Assembly: GCA_041392505.1 (NCBI GenBank)
Contig: JAWKLX010000049.1
Coordinates: 3,411 to 67,410 of the forward strand
DNA: 64,000 nucleotides
Source: UBA6168 sp041392505
GTDB taxonomy: Bacteria; Bacteroidota; Bacteroidia; Chitinophagales; Saprospiraceae
Reading direction: 5' to 3'
Part shown: one piece after another, positions 47,239 to 56,249 of the stretch
Numbering within the stretch: position 1 is the stretch's first letter
Layout: every line of letters starts with the position of its first letter
Program-made: the position numbers and the translations under genes
Notes under the pieces: generated by a model
Seen by the model: the letters and a program-made list of their open reading frames with translations, nothing else
What the model was told of the DNA's origin: nothing
Databases searched by the model: none

Positions 47239-48156
47239 ATGAGCAATAGAAATAAAATCATTGCCGGATCACTGCTCTTGTTGGTGATCATCCTCGGTGG
47301 TATAATGTTGAACCGCCAAACCAAATTGAAAGAAGAAAACAAGCAACTGACCGTTGAAGTGGATGCGCTCCAACAAGAAAAGGTCAAATTGCTGGCTGAA
47401 TTGGACGGGCTAAATGCCGCTTTCGAATCTGAAAAAAACAGAGCGGATTCTTTGTCCACCGTGCTCGCAGATGCACAAAGTGAGATTGCCCGCCGCAATG
47501 CTGCTGCAAAAAAAATCAAGCAACAGCACACTACTGACATGGCAACCCTGAAGCAAGAAATTGAGCATTTGAAATTGCTCAAATCTGAATCGGAAAGCCT
47601 TATCGCCGAATTGAGGAAGGAAAACGAAAAACTGCTGGCGCAAAATGCTGCCCTCAACGAGACGGTTCAACAAGTACAGTCCGAAAATTCCGAGCTCAAC
47701 GAAAAAGGACAGGCACTCGCCGTCTCCAATAAAGAACTGGAAAAATCGGTTGCCAAATTGAAAGCCGCTACGGTAAAAGCCACTGATTTTCAAGTAACTG
47801 TCAATAAAAAATCAGGGAAAACTACGGCTGCTGCTGGCAAGGCTAAATCCATCAGCATAAGCTTCGAAATGAACAAGGTACCTGTGGAGCACCAAGTAGC
47901 CCAGACCCTTTATCTGGTCATTACCGACGACAAAGGCACGCCTGTCAAAGTAGGCAATCCGATCCGGGCACGCCTGCAAGTGGATGGCAAACCAGTCGAA
48001 ATCGAAGCTCAGCAAGAGCAAAAGGTCAAGTTGGGCGCCAACCAGCAAATCGAATTCGAGCAAACTTTTGATGAAAAAATAAAAGCTGGAAACTACAAGG
48101 TTTCTATTTTTTCTGAAATGGGGCTGCTCGGCAGTTCCAAGTTTACCCTTAGTTAA
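47239..48156 (+). CDS. Membrane-anchored coiled-coil protein
   Basis: 305 residues: one N-terminal membrane segment (MSNRNKIIAGSLLLLVIILGGIM in pattern), a long coiled coil (about 25-170, with KLLAELDGLNAAFESEKNRADSLS), and a C-terminal beta-rich domain (about 175-305: ISISFEMNKVPVEHQVAQTLYLVITDDKGTPVKVGN in pattern). No recognised family name. The periplasmic part may span towards the outer membrane. Start at the ATG 47239; the frame to 47095 has no coding support. Confidence 0.75.
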   Translation: MSNRNKIIAGSLLLLVIILGGIMLNRQTKLKEENKQLTVEVDALQQEKVKLLAELDGLNAAFESEKNRADSLSTVLADAQSEIARRNAAAKKIKQQHTTDMATLKQEIEHLKLLKSESESLIAELRKENEKLLAQNAALNETVQQVQSENSELNEKGQALAVSNKELEKSVAKLKAATVKATDFQVTVNKKSGKTTAAAGKAKSISISFEMNKVPVEHQVAQTLYLVITDDKGTPVKVGNPIRARLQVDGKPVEIEAQQEQKVKLGANQQIEFEQTFDEKIKAGNYKVSIFSEMGLLGSSKFTLS

Positions 48157-48181
48157 AATAAGGAACAACAGCGAAATAGAT

Positions 48182-48207
48182 AGGCTGTGCCCGCAAAGGC
48201 ACAGCCT
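48182..48207 (+). terminator. Intrinsic terminator after the coiled-coil gene
   Basis: AGGCTGTGCC / GGCACAGCCT (10 bp) with a 6-base loop and six T directly after. Confidence 0.92.
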
Positions 48208-48360
48208 TTTTTCGTTTTGTCAAACCCTATCTATAATTGATGAACATTAGCCAATGGATTGATGAAAGTCATGTCGGTAAAGGGGCAATAAGTCGGTAAT
48301 TGCAATCGGTGATTTTCATCATTTTTTATCCAAAAAACAAACACCGCTATCCAAACGATC

Positions 48361-49143
48361 ATGCAACCAACATCTTCCTATTTCAAGGGCATAACAGAAT
48401 ACTTCGATGAAGCCGGCAAGGTGTCCCTATTTGCAGGCCGCTTCTTCAGGGAAGCTTTTAAACCGCCCTTTGAATGGAGAGAGTTGTTGCATCAATGCTT
48501 CGTCATCGGATACCAATCCATTTTTCTGGTAGTGCTGACCGGGTTTATCATGGGACTTGTTTTGACCTTACAAACCCGTCCGACGATGACCGAATTTGGG
48601 GCAGAAGCTTTTATCCCCGCCATGATCGGCATTGCCATTGTCCGGGAGATCGGGCCAGTGGTCACGGCCTTGATCTGTGCTGGAAAAATCGGTTCGAGCA
48701 TCGGTGCCGAACTCGGCTCTATGCGGGTTACAGAACAAATCGACGCGATGGAAGTCTCCGGCACCAACCCCTTCAAATACTTGGTCGTGACGAGGATTTG
48801 GGCCACTACATTGATGCTGCCATTATTGGTCATCGCTGCGGATGCTATTGGTTTGTATGGATCGTGGTTGGTGGAAAATATGAAAGGCGATGTCACTTTC
48901 CAACTGTATTTCAACAAGGTCTTCAGCAATGTCGAATTTGGCGATTTGATACCTGCAACGATAAAGACTTTTTTCTTCGGTTTTGCGATCGGTCTGATTG
49001 GTTGTTACAAAGGTTTTTATTCTGAAAAAGGAACTGCTGGCGTGGGCGCAGCAGCCAACACGGCAGTGGTGGTGGCTTCCATCTTGTTGTTTTTTATTGA
49101 CTTGATAGCCGTCTTGATAGCTGATATTTTTTATGAATTGTGA
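48361..49143 (+). CDS. mlaE: MlaE family lipid ABC transporter permease
   Basis: 260 residues with the MlaE/YrbE fold: five to six membrane helices, the hallmark VREIGPVVTALICAGKIGSSIGAELGSMRVTEQIDAMEV (pattern), and FYSEKGTAGVGAAANTAVV near the end. It is the inner-membrane channel of the system that moves phospholipids between the membranes. First gene of mlaE-mlaF-mlaD; mlaF follows after nine bases. No mlaB or mlaC is present, as is common outside Proteobacteria. Confidence 0.93.
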   Translation: MQPTSSYFKGITEYFDEAGKVSLFAGRFFREAFKPPFEWRELLHQCFVIGYQSIFLVVLTGFIMGLVLTLQTRPTMTEFGAEAFIPAMIGIAIVREIGPVVTALICAGKIGSSIGAELGSMRVTEQIDAMEVSGTNPFKYLVVTRIWATTLMLPLLVIAADAIGLYGSWLVENMKGDVTFQLYFNKVFSNVEFGDLIPATIKTFFFGFAIGLIGCYKGFYSEKGTAGVGAAANTAVVVASILLFFIDLIAVLIADIFYEL

Positions 49144-49152
49144 TTTCAAAAA

Positions 49153-49905
49153 ATGACAGAAATCCAAAATATACAAAACACCCCTCTGATCGAGATCAGG
49201 GGGTTGAACAAGGCCTTCGGCGACAATCACGTGCTGCGGGATTTCGACCTTGATTTGTACGACAAGGAAAACCTTGTCATTGTTGGGAAGTCAGGTTCTG
49301 GAAAATCTGTTTTGCTGAAATGCATCGTCCGGCTGCTCGAATACGACTCTGGATCGCTGAAAGTATTGGGTAAGGAAATTTCGAGCCTCCAGCAGGACGA
49401 ACTCGACCGATTGAGGACGGACGTCGGGTTTCTCTTTCAGGGAAGCGCCCTTTACGACAGCATGACCGTGCGGGAAAACCTCGAATTCCCCCTCCGGCGA
49501 CACCCTGAACGCAAGCACATAAAATCAGAAAACAACCTGATTGTCAATACTTTAAAAAGTGTGGGCCTTGCCCATGCCATCGACCTCATGCCCGCTGAGC
49601 TATCAGGTGGTATGAAAAGGCGGGTGGCCTTGGCCAGAACGCTGATCCTACGCCCAAAAATCATCCTGTACGATGAGCCGACCAGTGGTTTGGACCCCAT
49701 TACTTCTAAAGAAATCATCCAGTTGATTTTGGCAGTCCAGGAAGAATACCATACCGCCTCGTTGATCATCACCCACGATATGGACTGCGCCCGGGTCATT
49801 TCGAACCGCATGATCATTTTGGTGGATGGAACGGACTATGGCATGGGGACTTATCACGAACTGGCCGCCTCGAAAGACCCGAAGATCCAGGCGTTTTTCA
49901 AATAG
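49153..49905 (+). CDS. mlaF: MlaF family lipid ABC transporter ATP-binding protein
   Basis: 250 residues. Walker A GKSGSGKS (about 45-52), Q-loop FLFQG, signature LSGGMKRR, Walker B IILYDEPTSGLD and H-loop IITHD are all present. It powers the MlaE permease. Nine bases separate it from mlaE. After the stop, 49906-49998 contains a CAGAGGTCAGA direct repeat and a 9-bp inverted repeat of unknown meaning before mlaD. Confidence 0.95.
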   Translation: MTEIQNIQNTPLIEIRGLNKAFGDNHVLRDFDLDLYDKENLVIVGKSGSGKSVLLKCIVRLLEYDSGSLKVLGKEISSLQQDELDRLRTDVGFLFQGSALYDSMTVRENLEFPLRRHPERKHIKSENNLIVNTLKSVGLAHAIDLMPAELSGGMKRRVALARTLILRPKIILYDEPTSGLDPITSKEIIQLILAVQEEYHTASLIITHDMDCARVISNRMIILVDGTDYGMGTYHELAASKDPKIQAFFK

Positions 49906-49998
49906 CTTACTTTAAGAAATCAGAGGTCAGATCGCTACGCTGTCAGAGGTCAGACAACTTAAATCTAATCTCTGATTTTTGACCTTAAACATCATGAC

Positions 49999-51024
49999 AT
50001 GGCAAAGGCAATCAAAAATACTGTCCGCTTAGGCATCTTTGTTACGGTGTCAATTGCATTGTTTACTGCAACTGTTTACTACATCGGTAACCGCCAAAAC
50101 CTCTTTGGGGCTAAGTACAGAATCAGTACCCATTTCAACAATGTGGGCGGCTTGCAGGTCGGCAACAACGTCCGATATGCGGGCATCAATGTGGGTAGCG
50201 TAGCTGACATTGTTTTTGTAAATGATTCCACTTTGCGGGTAGATATGCAACTCAATGATAAGGTGCACAACGTCATAAAAAAAGACGCCACTGCCAGTAT
50301 CGGATCGGATGGGTTGGTCGGCAATGTGATCGTTAATATCAGCCCCGGCAATGGCAATATGCCTCCGGCAAAAAACGGGGACACCATCGCTTCTTTTAGC
50401 CGGGTAGACACCGACGACATTCTGAAAACATTGGGCAACACCAACGAAAGCATCGCCATATTGGCGCTAAACTTATTGGAGATCACCGAAAAACTGAACA
50501 ACGGACAAGGCACCCTGCCGCTACTCATCCGAGACTCTATCATGGGCTCTCAAGTTGCCCAATCCTTGTACAATCTGCGCATGACGACCGAACAACTCCG
50601 GCTTACCAGTGAACGACTCCATCAGAGCCTCGACGTGGCGGTGCAGGGCGAAGGTATGTTGGGGTATTTGCTCAAAGACACAACCCTACCACACCAATTG
50701 GAAGGTTTTGTGGCCCGTTTTGACACGATGCTTTTTAAAGAGGTCGAACCGATTTTTGCTGACTTGCAAAAATCAGGGGAAGACCTCGCTACAACAAGTG
50801 CCCAATTAAAAGACGCTGTTGCCATGCTTAATAGCGGCGATGGCCTCGCCCATACCATTTTGCAGGATACGGCTGCCGCCCAAGACCTGAAAACAATATT
50901 GGAAAATGTCAACGAAGGAACAGACCGATTCAACCAAAACATGGAAGCCCTCAAGCACAATTTCTTTTTTAGAAAATATTTTAAAAAGTTGGAAAAAGGA
51001 AAATTGAAAAAAGAGGACCCCTAA
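49999..51024 (+). CDS. mlaD: MlaD family (MCE) lipid-binding protein
   Basis: 341 residues. One N-terminal membrane anchor (about 12-30) is followed by an MCE domain (about 38-120: YRISTHFNNVGGLQVGNNVRYAGINVGSVADI in pattern, then GLVGNVIVNISPG) and a long helical C-terminus. It collects or delivers lipids at the periplasmic face of the MlaEF complex. Third gene of the operon. The helical tail is longer than in E. coli MlaD and may form a tunnel, as in other MCE proteins. Confidence 0.92.
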   Translation: MAKAIKNTVRLGIFVTVSIALFTATVYYIGNRQNLFGAKYRISTHFNNVGGLQVGNNVRYAGINVGSVADIVFVNDSTLRVDMQLNDKVHNVIKKDATASIGSDGLVGNVIVNISPGNGNMPPAKNGDTIASFSRVDTDDILKTLGNTNESIAILALNLLEITEKLNNGQGTLPLLIRDSIMGSQVAQSLYNLRMTTEQLRLTSERLHQSLDVAVQGEGMLGYLLKDTTLPHQLEGFVARFDTMLFKEVEPIFADLQKSGEDLATTSAQLKDAVAMLNSGDGLAHTILQDTAAAQDLKTILENVNEGTDRFNQNMEALKHNFFFRKYFKKLEKGKLKKEDP

Positions 51025-51168
51025 ATGATGGGGATGTTGGATGGTGAATTTAGTAGTTTTGCTTCGAACCTAATTTTATTAGAATTTATTCTCGATATGA
51101 AAAATTAGATACTCAGGAAGTATTTAAAAGCAATTTTTAAAACAGTCTTGCGCCAGCCCATTGTTTTA

Positions 51169-52083
51169 TCAAACCAGTACCCGCGCCACTTTTTCAACTT
51201 CCTTTTTCAATTTTTGAAAAGTGTTTTCAGATACGGTTGTCAAAGGCAAGCGCACTTCCTGCTTGCACAAGCCCAACATTTCCATTACCGCTTTGATGCC
51301 GGCGGGATTGCCGTCCGTGTAAAGCCATGGATGGATGTCGAACAATTCATAATGCAAGCGACGAGCCAGTCCAAAATCACCCGCCAAAGCGGCACGAGTC
51401 ATATCAGAAAATTGAGCGGGGAAAGCATTAGCGATCACAGAAATCACACCGTCGGCACCGCATGCGACCATCCCCAAAGTGAGGAGGTCATCGCCAGAAA
51501 GGACCAAGAAGTTGTTAGGTTTGTATTTGATGATTTTTTGTGCCTGGTCCATATTGCCGGAGGCTTCTTTTACCGCCATAAATTTGTCGCTGGCATTCGC
51601 CAATCGGAGCGTTGTTTCCGCAGCCACATTACTGGAAGTCCGGCCGGGCACATTGTAAATAATAATGGGCAGTGGCGCTTCTTTTTCAAGGGCCATATAA
51701 TGCTGAAAAATGCCCTCTTGGCTGGGTTTTACATAAGAAGGGCTACTGGACATCATAGCATCGAACCCCTCCAGTGCATCAGCATAAAGCTCTAAGCGTT
51801 CCAACAAATGCCCAGTGCTATTGGCGCCAAAAAGGCCAGCAACGAGCGGCATCCGCCCATTGACTTGCTTGACCGTAAAACGGAATATTTCTTTGCATTC
51901 TTCCCGAAACAAGGTTGTCGCCTCCCCAGTTGAACCAAGCGAGACGATATATTCCACACCACCCTCGATCACATGTTCTATGACACGTTCCAATGCTGGG
52001 AAATCAACTTTGCCATTGTGGAAGGGCGTCACCAAAGCCACACCCGTACCTTTGAATTTCAACATAGTATCTGATCTTGTCAT
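51169..52083 (-). CDS. dapA: 4-hydroxy-tetrahydrodipicolinate synthase DapA
   Basis: Condenses pyruvate with aspartate semialdehyde in lysine/diaminopimelate synthesis. TIM-barrel family blocks are clear: GTGVALVTPF, SLGSTGEATTL, IIYNVPGRTSSN (catalytic Tyr) and FMAVKEASGN (Schiff-base Lys). The start is either the ATG at 52083, with A-rich sequence before it and 10 bases after the upstream stop, or the ATG at 52065 (MLKFKGTG), closer to the family start. Likely co-transcribed with the DUF6913-like gene. Confidence 0.93.
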   Translation of the reverse strand: MTRSDTMLKFKGTGVALVTPFHNGKVDFPALERVIEHVIEGGVEYIVSLGSTGEATTLFREECKEIFRFTVKQVNGRMPLVAGLFGANSTGHLLERLELYADALEGFDAMMSSSPSYVKPSQEGIFQHYMALEKEAPLPIIIYNVPGRTSSNVAAETTLRLANASDKFMAVKEASGNMDQAQKIIKYKPNNFLVLSGDDLLTLGMVACGADGVISVIANAFPAQFSDMTRAALAGDFGLARRLHYELFDIHPWLYTDGNPAGIKAVMEMLGLCKQEVRLPLTTVSENTFQKLKKEVEKVARVLV

Positions 52084-52093
52084 TTTATTTTTT

Positions 52094-52645
52094 TCAGGCG
52101 AAAACGGTATCAAGTGCTGGTTGCATTTTTCCAAGATAGAATTGCACTTGCCGGACAAACTCCTCCAATCCTTTTTTCTCATCCTGATCGATCATCAGGT
52201 CATAACAGAAAGTGTTTTCGGTAAATGGGCCCACCCGAAACCTGGCTTTAGAACAGGCCGCTATATAGTCAAGTGGAAGGACAGTTTTTGGGGAAACATT
52301 GATGAGGAGGTCAAATGTTTGATTGGCGAAATTTGTGATCGTCTCGCTTTTAGGACGTAGCGCCCAGTCCAACTGTTTTTTATCAAAATGGTCGAAAGGG
52401 AAATCACCGGACTTGAGTTTCTCATTAAAATAACCCAAGAGCTTTACCTTTTTGCCTTTGCTCTTTAACTGTTCCGCAAAACGGAGTACGGTGTTCCGGT
52501 CTTCCAAGACAGTAGCTTCGAAGAGCAAACCTACGGAAGCAGCATTCTCCAAGAAAGCGGAACTCCGATTTGCTTGACGAGCAGGCAATTCTTTCCTCAA
52601 TAGTTGTTGGTGAAAACGGGTGCGGATTTGTTCAACTATTTCCAT
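52094..52645 (-). CDS. Conserved Bacteroidota protein (DUF6913-like)
   Basis: 183 residues, no signal or membrane segment. Pattern SVGLLFEATVLEDRNTVLRFAEQLKSKGKKVKLLGYFNEK, then HFDKKQLDWALRP, FDLLINVSPKTVLPLDYIAA and ARFRVGPF resembles the DUF6913 family, which in this phylum is usually found beside dapA. The function is unknown. It lies between accA and dapA on the same strand. Confidence 0.75.
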   Translation of the reverse strand: MEIVEQIRTRFHQQLLRKELPARQANRSSAFLENAASVGLLFEATVLEDRNTVLRFAEQLKSKGKKVKLLGYFNEKLKSGDFPFDHFDKKQLDWALRPKSETITNFANQTFDLLINVSPKTVLPLDYIAACSKARFRVGPFTENTFCYDLMIDQDEKKGLEEFVRQVQFYLGKMQPALDTVFA

Positions 52646-52680
52646 TGTTGCAAAATTTTCACTGCGGCAAAAATGAAGCC

Positions 52681-53679
52681 CTACCCTTCCATGGCTTCAG
52701 CCCCTTGAGGCATTTCCTCTTTGGCAGTAATTGTTTGATAATCGCCCATGGAATCATATTTATTAATCCTGGCATCAATACGCTCATCAACGCCCAAAGC
52801 CTCAACTTCATCCAATGCCTTTAAAATATGGTCTTTTAAAATGGTTGCCATCTGTTCAGGTTCCGAATGTGCCCCTCCTAGTGGCTCTTTGATGATACCA
52901 TCAATGATACCAAACGACAACATATCTTCTGCTGTCAGTTTGAGTGCTTCGGCTGCCTGTTCTTTAAAATCCCAACTTCTCCATAAAATGGAAGAACAAC
53001 TTTCCGGGGAAATTACGGAGTACCAAGTATTTTCCAACATATACACTCGGTCACCAAGCCCGATACCGATGGCTCCACCGGAGGCTCCCTCTCCAATTAC
53101 TATGCAAACGACAGGCACTTTCAATTGAGCCATTTCAAATAAGTTGCGGGCAATAGCTTCGGCCTGTCCCCTTTCCTCCGCCTCTATACCTGGAAATGCA
53201 CCAGGCGTATCGATCAATGTAACAATAGGGAATCCAAAGCGCTCAGCCAGTTTCATCAACCGGAGTGCCTTCCTATATCCTTCTGGGTTGGCCATTCCAA
53301 AATTCCGGTACTGGCGCATTTTTGTATTAGTCCCCTTCTGTTGCCCCATGATCATGACTGTCCGTCCATCCATTTTGGCCAACCCTCCGACGATAGCTTT
53401 ATCGTCGCCAAAGTAGCGGTCACCGTGCAATTCGATAAAGTTATCGCACATCTTATTGATATAAAAAAGGGTATAAGGGCGCTCGGGATGGCGGGACAAC
53501 TGGACTTTTTGCCAAGGCGTCAGGTTATCGTAAATTTCTTTTCTTTTATCGTTGATCTTATTGACCAACTCATCAATCATGGGCGATACGTCCAGATCAC
53601 CCTGCTCACCCACCTGCTTGATCTTTTCTAATTGTTCAAACAGGCTTTCGAGTGGTTTTTCAAAATCCAAAAAAACCAT
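52681..53679 (-). CDS. accA: Acetyl-CoA carboxylase carboxyltransferase subunit alpha
   Basis: 332 residues. Carboxyltransferase alpha subunit of acetyl-CoA carboxylase, making malonyl-CoA for fatty acid synthesis. Diagnostic blocks are DRYFGDDKAIVGGLAKMDGRTVMIMGQQKG (pattern), VTLIDTPGAFPGIEAEERGQAEAIA (pattern) and GEGASGGAIGIGLGDRVYMLENTWYSVISPE (pattern). Full length. CAAAGGTA at 53755-53762 (minus-strand TACCTTTG) is a plausible -7 element, though its -33 is poor. Confidence 0.96.
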   Translation of the reverse strand: MVFLDFEKPLESLFEQLEKIKQVGEQGDLDVSPMIDELVNKINDKRKEIYDNLTPWQKVQLSRHPERPYTLFYINKMCDNFIELHGDRYFGDDKAIVGGLAKMDGRTVMIMGQQKGTNTKMRQYRNFGMANPEGYRKALRLMKLAERFGFPIVTLIDTPGAFPGIEAEERGQAEAIARNLFEMAQLKVPVVCIVIGEGASGGAIGIGLGDRVYMLENTWYSVISPESCSSILWRSWDFKEQAAEALKLTAEDMLSFGIIDGIIKEPLGGAHSEPEQMATILKDHILKALDEVEALGVDERIDARINKYDSMGDYQTITAKEEMPQGAEAMEG

Positions 53680-53823
53680 TTGCTCATTGTTGTTTTAGCG
53701 CCTTGGTCCCAACCAGCGGGCCACAAAGCAAGTATTTGCCTTTATTCGGGATTACAAAGGTAGCAAACCCCCGCTGAGTGATTGGATCGGAACGATTTTT
53801 TTTGATTTTTTTTTCAAAACCTA

Positions 53824-53854
53824 TTGTATCTAATTAAAAAGGAATATACATTTG
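53824..53854 (+). promoter_or_regulatory. Promoter upstream of tRNA-Asp
   Basis: TTG (53824-53826), 20 bases, then TACATTTG (53847-53854) fits the Bacteroidota sigma consensus. The tRNA begins 82 bases later. Confidence 0.65.
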
Positions 53855-53935
53855 CACCCGCTTCGACAGAGGAGCTGTTCAAGATGGAACAAATAAAGTG
53901 AATCACCGTAAAACGGATTTCTTAATTTGCAAAAT

Positions 53936-54009
53936 GGTTCGGTAGTTCAGTTGGTTAGAATACCTGCCTGTCACGCAGGGGGTCGCGGGTTCGAGTCCCG
54001 TCCGGACCG
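53936..54009 (+). tRNA. tRNA-Asp (GTC)
   Basis: A complete cloverleaf: acceptor GGTTCGG pairs with CCGGACC (one G-T), D arm, anticodon stem CCTGC/GCAGG with loop CTGTCAC (anticodon GTC), T arm with GGTTCGAGTCC. CCA is not encoded. It marks the left edge of the accessory island. I saw no copy of its 3' end further right. Confidence 0.95.
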
Positions 54010-54022
54010 CTTTCAAAATAGT

Positions 54023-54057
54023 AAAAGCCTTGTAAGTCAATGACTTATGGGGCTTTT
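54023..54057 (+). terminator. Intrinsic terminator of tRNA-Asp
   Basis: A 16-bp stem with three G-T pairs (54023-54038 / 54042-54057) and T6. Confidence 0.75.
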
Positions 54058-54068
54058 TTGTTTCTTGG

Positions 54069-54251
54069 TTAAACATAGGTTAAACATTTTGAAAATTTCC
54101 TCCCCTTGCGCTGTATTTCTTCGATTTGCAGGAAAAGTTCGTTTAGCCGCCTTTTAAGTTGACCTTCTTCTTTCGGATTATCCTTTTCTTTTCTCCTCCA
54201 TTCCGTGCCTTTTGCAGGTTGCCGCACTATTATGAGTTTGACTCTACCCAT
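54069..54251 (-). CDS. Short basic open frame, doubtful
   Basis: 60 codons, highly basic and predicted helical (KEEGQLKRRLNELFLQIEEIQRKGRKF). It could be the start of a lost integrase or no gene at all. It is listed because it lies directly after the tRNA and nothing else occupies 54060-54311. Confidence 0.25.
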   Translation of the reverse strand: MGRVKLIIVRQPAKGTEWRRKEKDNPKEEGQLKRRLNELFLQIEEIQRKGRKFSKCLTYV

Positions 54252-54311
54252 CTTCCCTGCCGACCTTTGCAGTTGATTTTCAAAGATTTCTAATCACAAA
54301 AATGTAAAGCT

Positions 54312-55112
54312 ATGGCAAGGCAAAAAGGTCTAATCAAGTATGTCGGCACCATCGGTGACGTGCGGCATTTCAAAATCAAGGGCGAGAAGGGCTACTTCGC
54401 CGGGCTGGTCGGCGGACCGACGGCGGAGCAGGTACTTACCGCAGATGAATTCAAGCGGACAAGGGAAAACATGGCGGAGTTTGCTGGCTGTGCCAGCGTT
54501 GGCAAGGCCATCCGCGCAGCGTTCAGCCCCTTGAAGCACATGTTCAGCAGGCGGCTCACCGGGACGCTCATGGGCGTTATCAAAAAAATCAACTTGGAAG
54601 ACGGCTCCGAAGCACGTGGCCAGCGAGCGATTCTAATTACCCAAGTTCCTCAGTACCTGGAAGGTTTGGATTTCGACCCCAGATTGTCGCTCACTTCCGT
54701 TCTCCGGATTCCGTTCACCTTGACCCCACTGGCAGCAAGGATAGGTTCGACACTCGCAGTACCGGTTTTCCAGCCGCAAAACTTCCTGAACGTGCCGACC
54801 GGTGCGACCCATTTCAGGTTGGTCAATGCGGTATCGGCGATTTCCGACTATGTGTTCAACGCAGAGTCCAAGGTTTATGAGCCGAAGGTAGCTGACCAGA
54901 ACGGTGTTTCGGGAACGGCCTTTACAGACTACATCGATGTAAAATTGCCGACAGAAGCCATCAGCCTTGAAGCAAAGCTACTCAACGACCTGGAGCCGTC
55001 TGCCGATGTGGCTGTGCTTAATGCTGTTGGTGTCGAGTTTTACCAGAAGGTAGGTGACAACTATTATCTGTTCGCCTCCGGCAATGCAATGCAGTTGGTG
55101 GACGTGTTCTGA
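54312..55112 (+). CDS. Conserved Bacteroidota protein of unknown function (MARQKG family)
   Basis: 266 residues, soluble, no signal. It opens MARQKGLIKYVGTIGDVRHFKIKGEKGYFAG (pattern), followed by RTRENMAEFAGCASVGKAIRAAF, a sequence type I recognise as recurrent in Bacteroidota, often in accessory regions. The second half is mostly beta-strand (QVPQYLEGLDFDPRLSL, TFTLTPLAA). No function is known to me. A small hydrophobic partner (55207-55431) follows after 94 bases. Confidence 0.72.
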   Translation: MARQKGLIKYVGTIGDVRHFKIKGEKGYFAGLVGGPTAEQVLTADEFKRTRENMAEFAGCASVGKAIRAAFSPLKHMFSRRLTGTLMGVIKKINLEDGSEARGQRAILITQVPQYLEGLDFDPRLSLTSVLRIPFTLTPLAARIGSTLAVPVFQPQNFLNVPTGATHFRLVNAVSAISDYVFNAESKVYEPKVADQNGVSGTAFTDYIDVKLPTEAISLEAKLLNDLEPSADVAVLNAVGVEFYQKVGDNYYLFASGNAMQLVDVF

Positions 55113-55206
55113 TTTAGCCCTCGATGAGGGTACGGTTTGCACTTTTTCGGGGGCATGGGTGACGAAGTCCATGCCCTTTTTTATCCAAATCAAAATTCAT
55201 AGGCTT

Positions 55207-55431
55207 ATGGAAACTCAAAAAATGTCAGTCATGGAGCGGCTGAGCGCTCCCACACCAAACTTTTTCAAAACCATCCGGAACCTGGGGATTGTGCTGGGTG
55301 CAATTGGAGGCACTTTGATTACAGTTCCTGTCGCCCTGCCTGCCTGGTTATTGGCTGCAGCTAAAGTACTGGTAGTTGCTGGTTCGGTCGCAGCCGGGGT
55401 CAGCCAGACGGCAGTGAAGGGCGACAAATGA
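55207..55431 (+). CDS. Small membrane protein, partner of the 54312 gene
   Basis: 74 residues starting METQKMSVMERLSAPTPNFFKTIRNLGIVLGAIGG (pattern). An amphipathic N-terminus precedes two hydrophobic segments (about 26-45 and 48-66), a holin-like architecture by shape only. The ATG at 55207 is preferred to the frame opening at 55054. A terminator (55493-55519) follows, so this and the preceding gene look like one unit. Confidence 0.7.
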   Translation: METQKMSVMERLSAPTPNFFKTIRNLGIVLGAIGGTLITVPVALPAWLLAAAKVLVVAGSVAAGVSQTAVKGDK

Positions 55432-55492
55432 AGTAGCGTTTTTGGATATGTTCATGGGATTATGCCGAAGGCACTCCTTCGGAGTAATTGTT

Positions 55493-55519
55493 AAAGCCCG
55501 GGCGATGCGTCTGGGCTTT
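55493..55519 (+). terminator. Intrinsic terminator
   Basis: AAAGCCC / GGGCTTT (7 bp) with a GC-rich loop, then TTT. A separate hairpin CCGAAGG/CCTTCGG lies at 55464-55481. Confidence 0.7.
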
Positions 55520-55628
55520 TTTGTTTCCATTTCTCTGAATAGTGCAATTATGTGTGGCTTACATAGGGGACAAATAGGGCTTATCCATGCTTAAAATAAT
55601 TTGAAAAGTCATTATTATTTTATAAATT

Positions 55629-55655
55629 TACGGCTGATATTGATTTTTAGCCGTA
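55629..55655. promoter_or_regulatory. Inverted repeat just upstream of abiEi (candidate operator)
   Basis: TACGGCT (55629-55635) and AGCCGTA (55649-55655) are 7-bp arms 13 bases apart, ending four bases before the abiEi ATG. AbiEi antitoxins are known to repress their own operon through inverted repeats in the promoter; binding here is inference. Confidence 0.5.
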
Positions 55656-55658
55656 GAA

Positions 55659-56249
55659 ATGAAAAATTCGATTGAACCTGAAACAGTATTTGAAAAGCAC
55701 GGTGGTGTCGCAAACGTCAGCGAGCTTCTTGAAGATGGTATTACCTATTACCAACTTCAGGAGCTACTTGATTCGGGACAGGTAATAAAACTAAAACGTG
55801 GCCTTTACCGCTGGACGGATGTCCCTGTATCTGAAATGGTAGAGGTATCTTATATCGTAAAAAGGGGGGTCTTCTGTCTTTTCTCTGCAGCAGCTTACCA
55901 TGACCTATCTACCTTTGTTCCTGCAGAATATCATGTAGCAGTACCCAAAAAGTACAAAGTTGTTTTGCCAGAGTACCCACCCATCAAGCTCTACTACTGG
56001 GAAGAGGCTGCCTATGAAACAGGCATCATAGAAGCGGAAGTTGAAGGTGAAATGGTGGAGATATACGATGCAGAAAAGACCGTGTGCGATATGGTCAGAT
56101 ACCAGAAAAAAGTGGGCATGGACATTTTGAAAGAAGTATTGAATACCTATCTTCAACGGAAGCCCCGGAATATCCATAAACTCCTCGAATACGCTTCGGC
56201 CCTTAATATCGGGGAGGAAGTCAATAAACTCGTCACCCTCTTGGTATGA
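55659..56249 (+). CDS. abiEi: AbiEi-family antitoxin (type IV toxin-antitoxin / abortive infection)
   Basis: 196 residues. N-terminal winged helix (VFEKHGGVANVSELLEDGITYYQLQELLDSGQVIKLKRGLYRW in pattern) and the following AbiEi domain (FCLFSAAAYHDLSTFVPAEYHVAVPKK in pattern; VEIYDAEKTVCDMVRYQKKVG). It represses the operon and counters AbiEii without direct binding, as known for type IV systems. Its TGA overlaps the abiEii ATG by four bases (ATGA), so the two are translationally coupled. Confidence 0.92.
   Translation: MKNSIEPETVFEKHGGVANVSELLEDGITYYQLQELLDSGQVIKLKRGLYRWTDVPVSEMVEVSYIVKRGVFCLFSAAAYHDLSTFVPAEYHVAVPKKYKVVLPEYPPIKLYYWEEAAYETGIIEAEVEGEMVEIYDAEKTVCDMVRYQKKVGMDILKEVLNTYLQRKPRNIHKLLEYASALNIGEEVNKLVTLLV

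Noticed and set aside
54069..54251. An integrase gene next to tRNA-Asp
   Set aside because: The only frame is 60 codons with no catalytic R-H-R-Y motifs; it was kept only as a doubtful frame.
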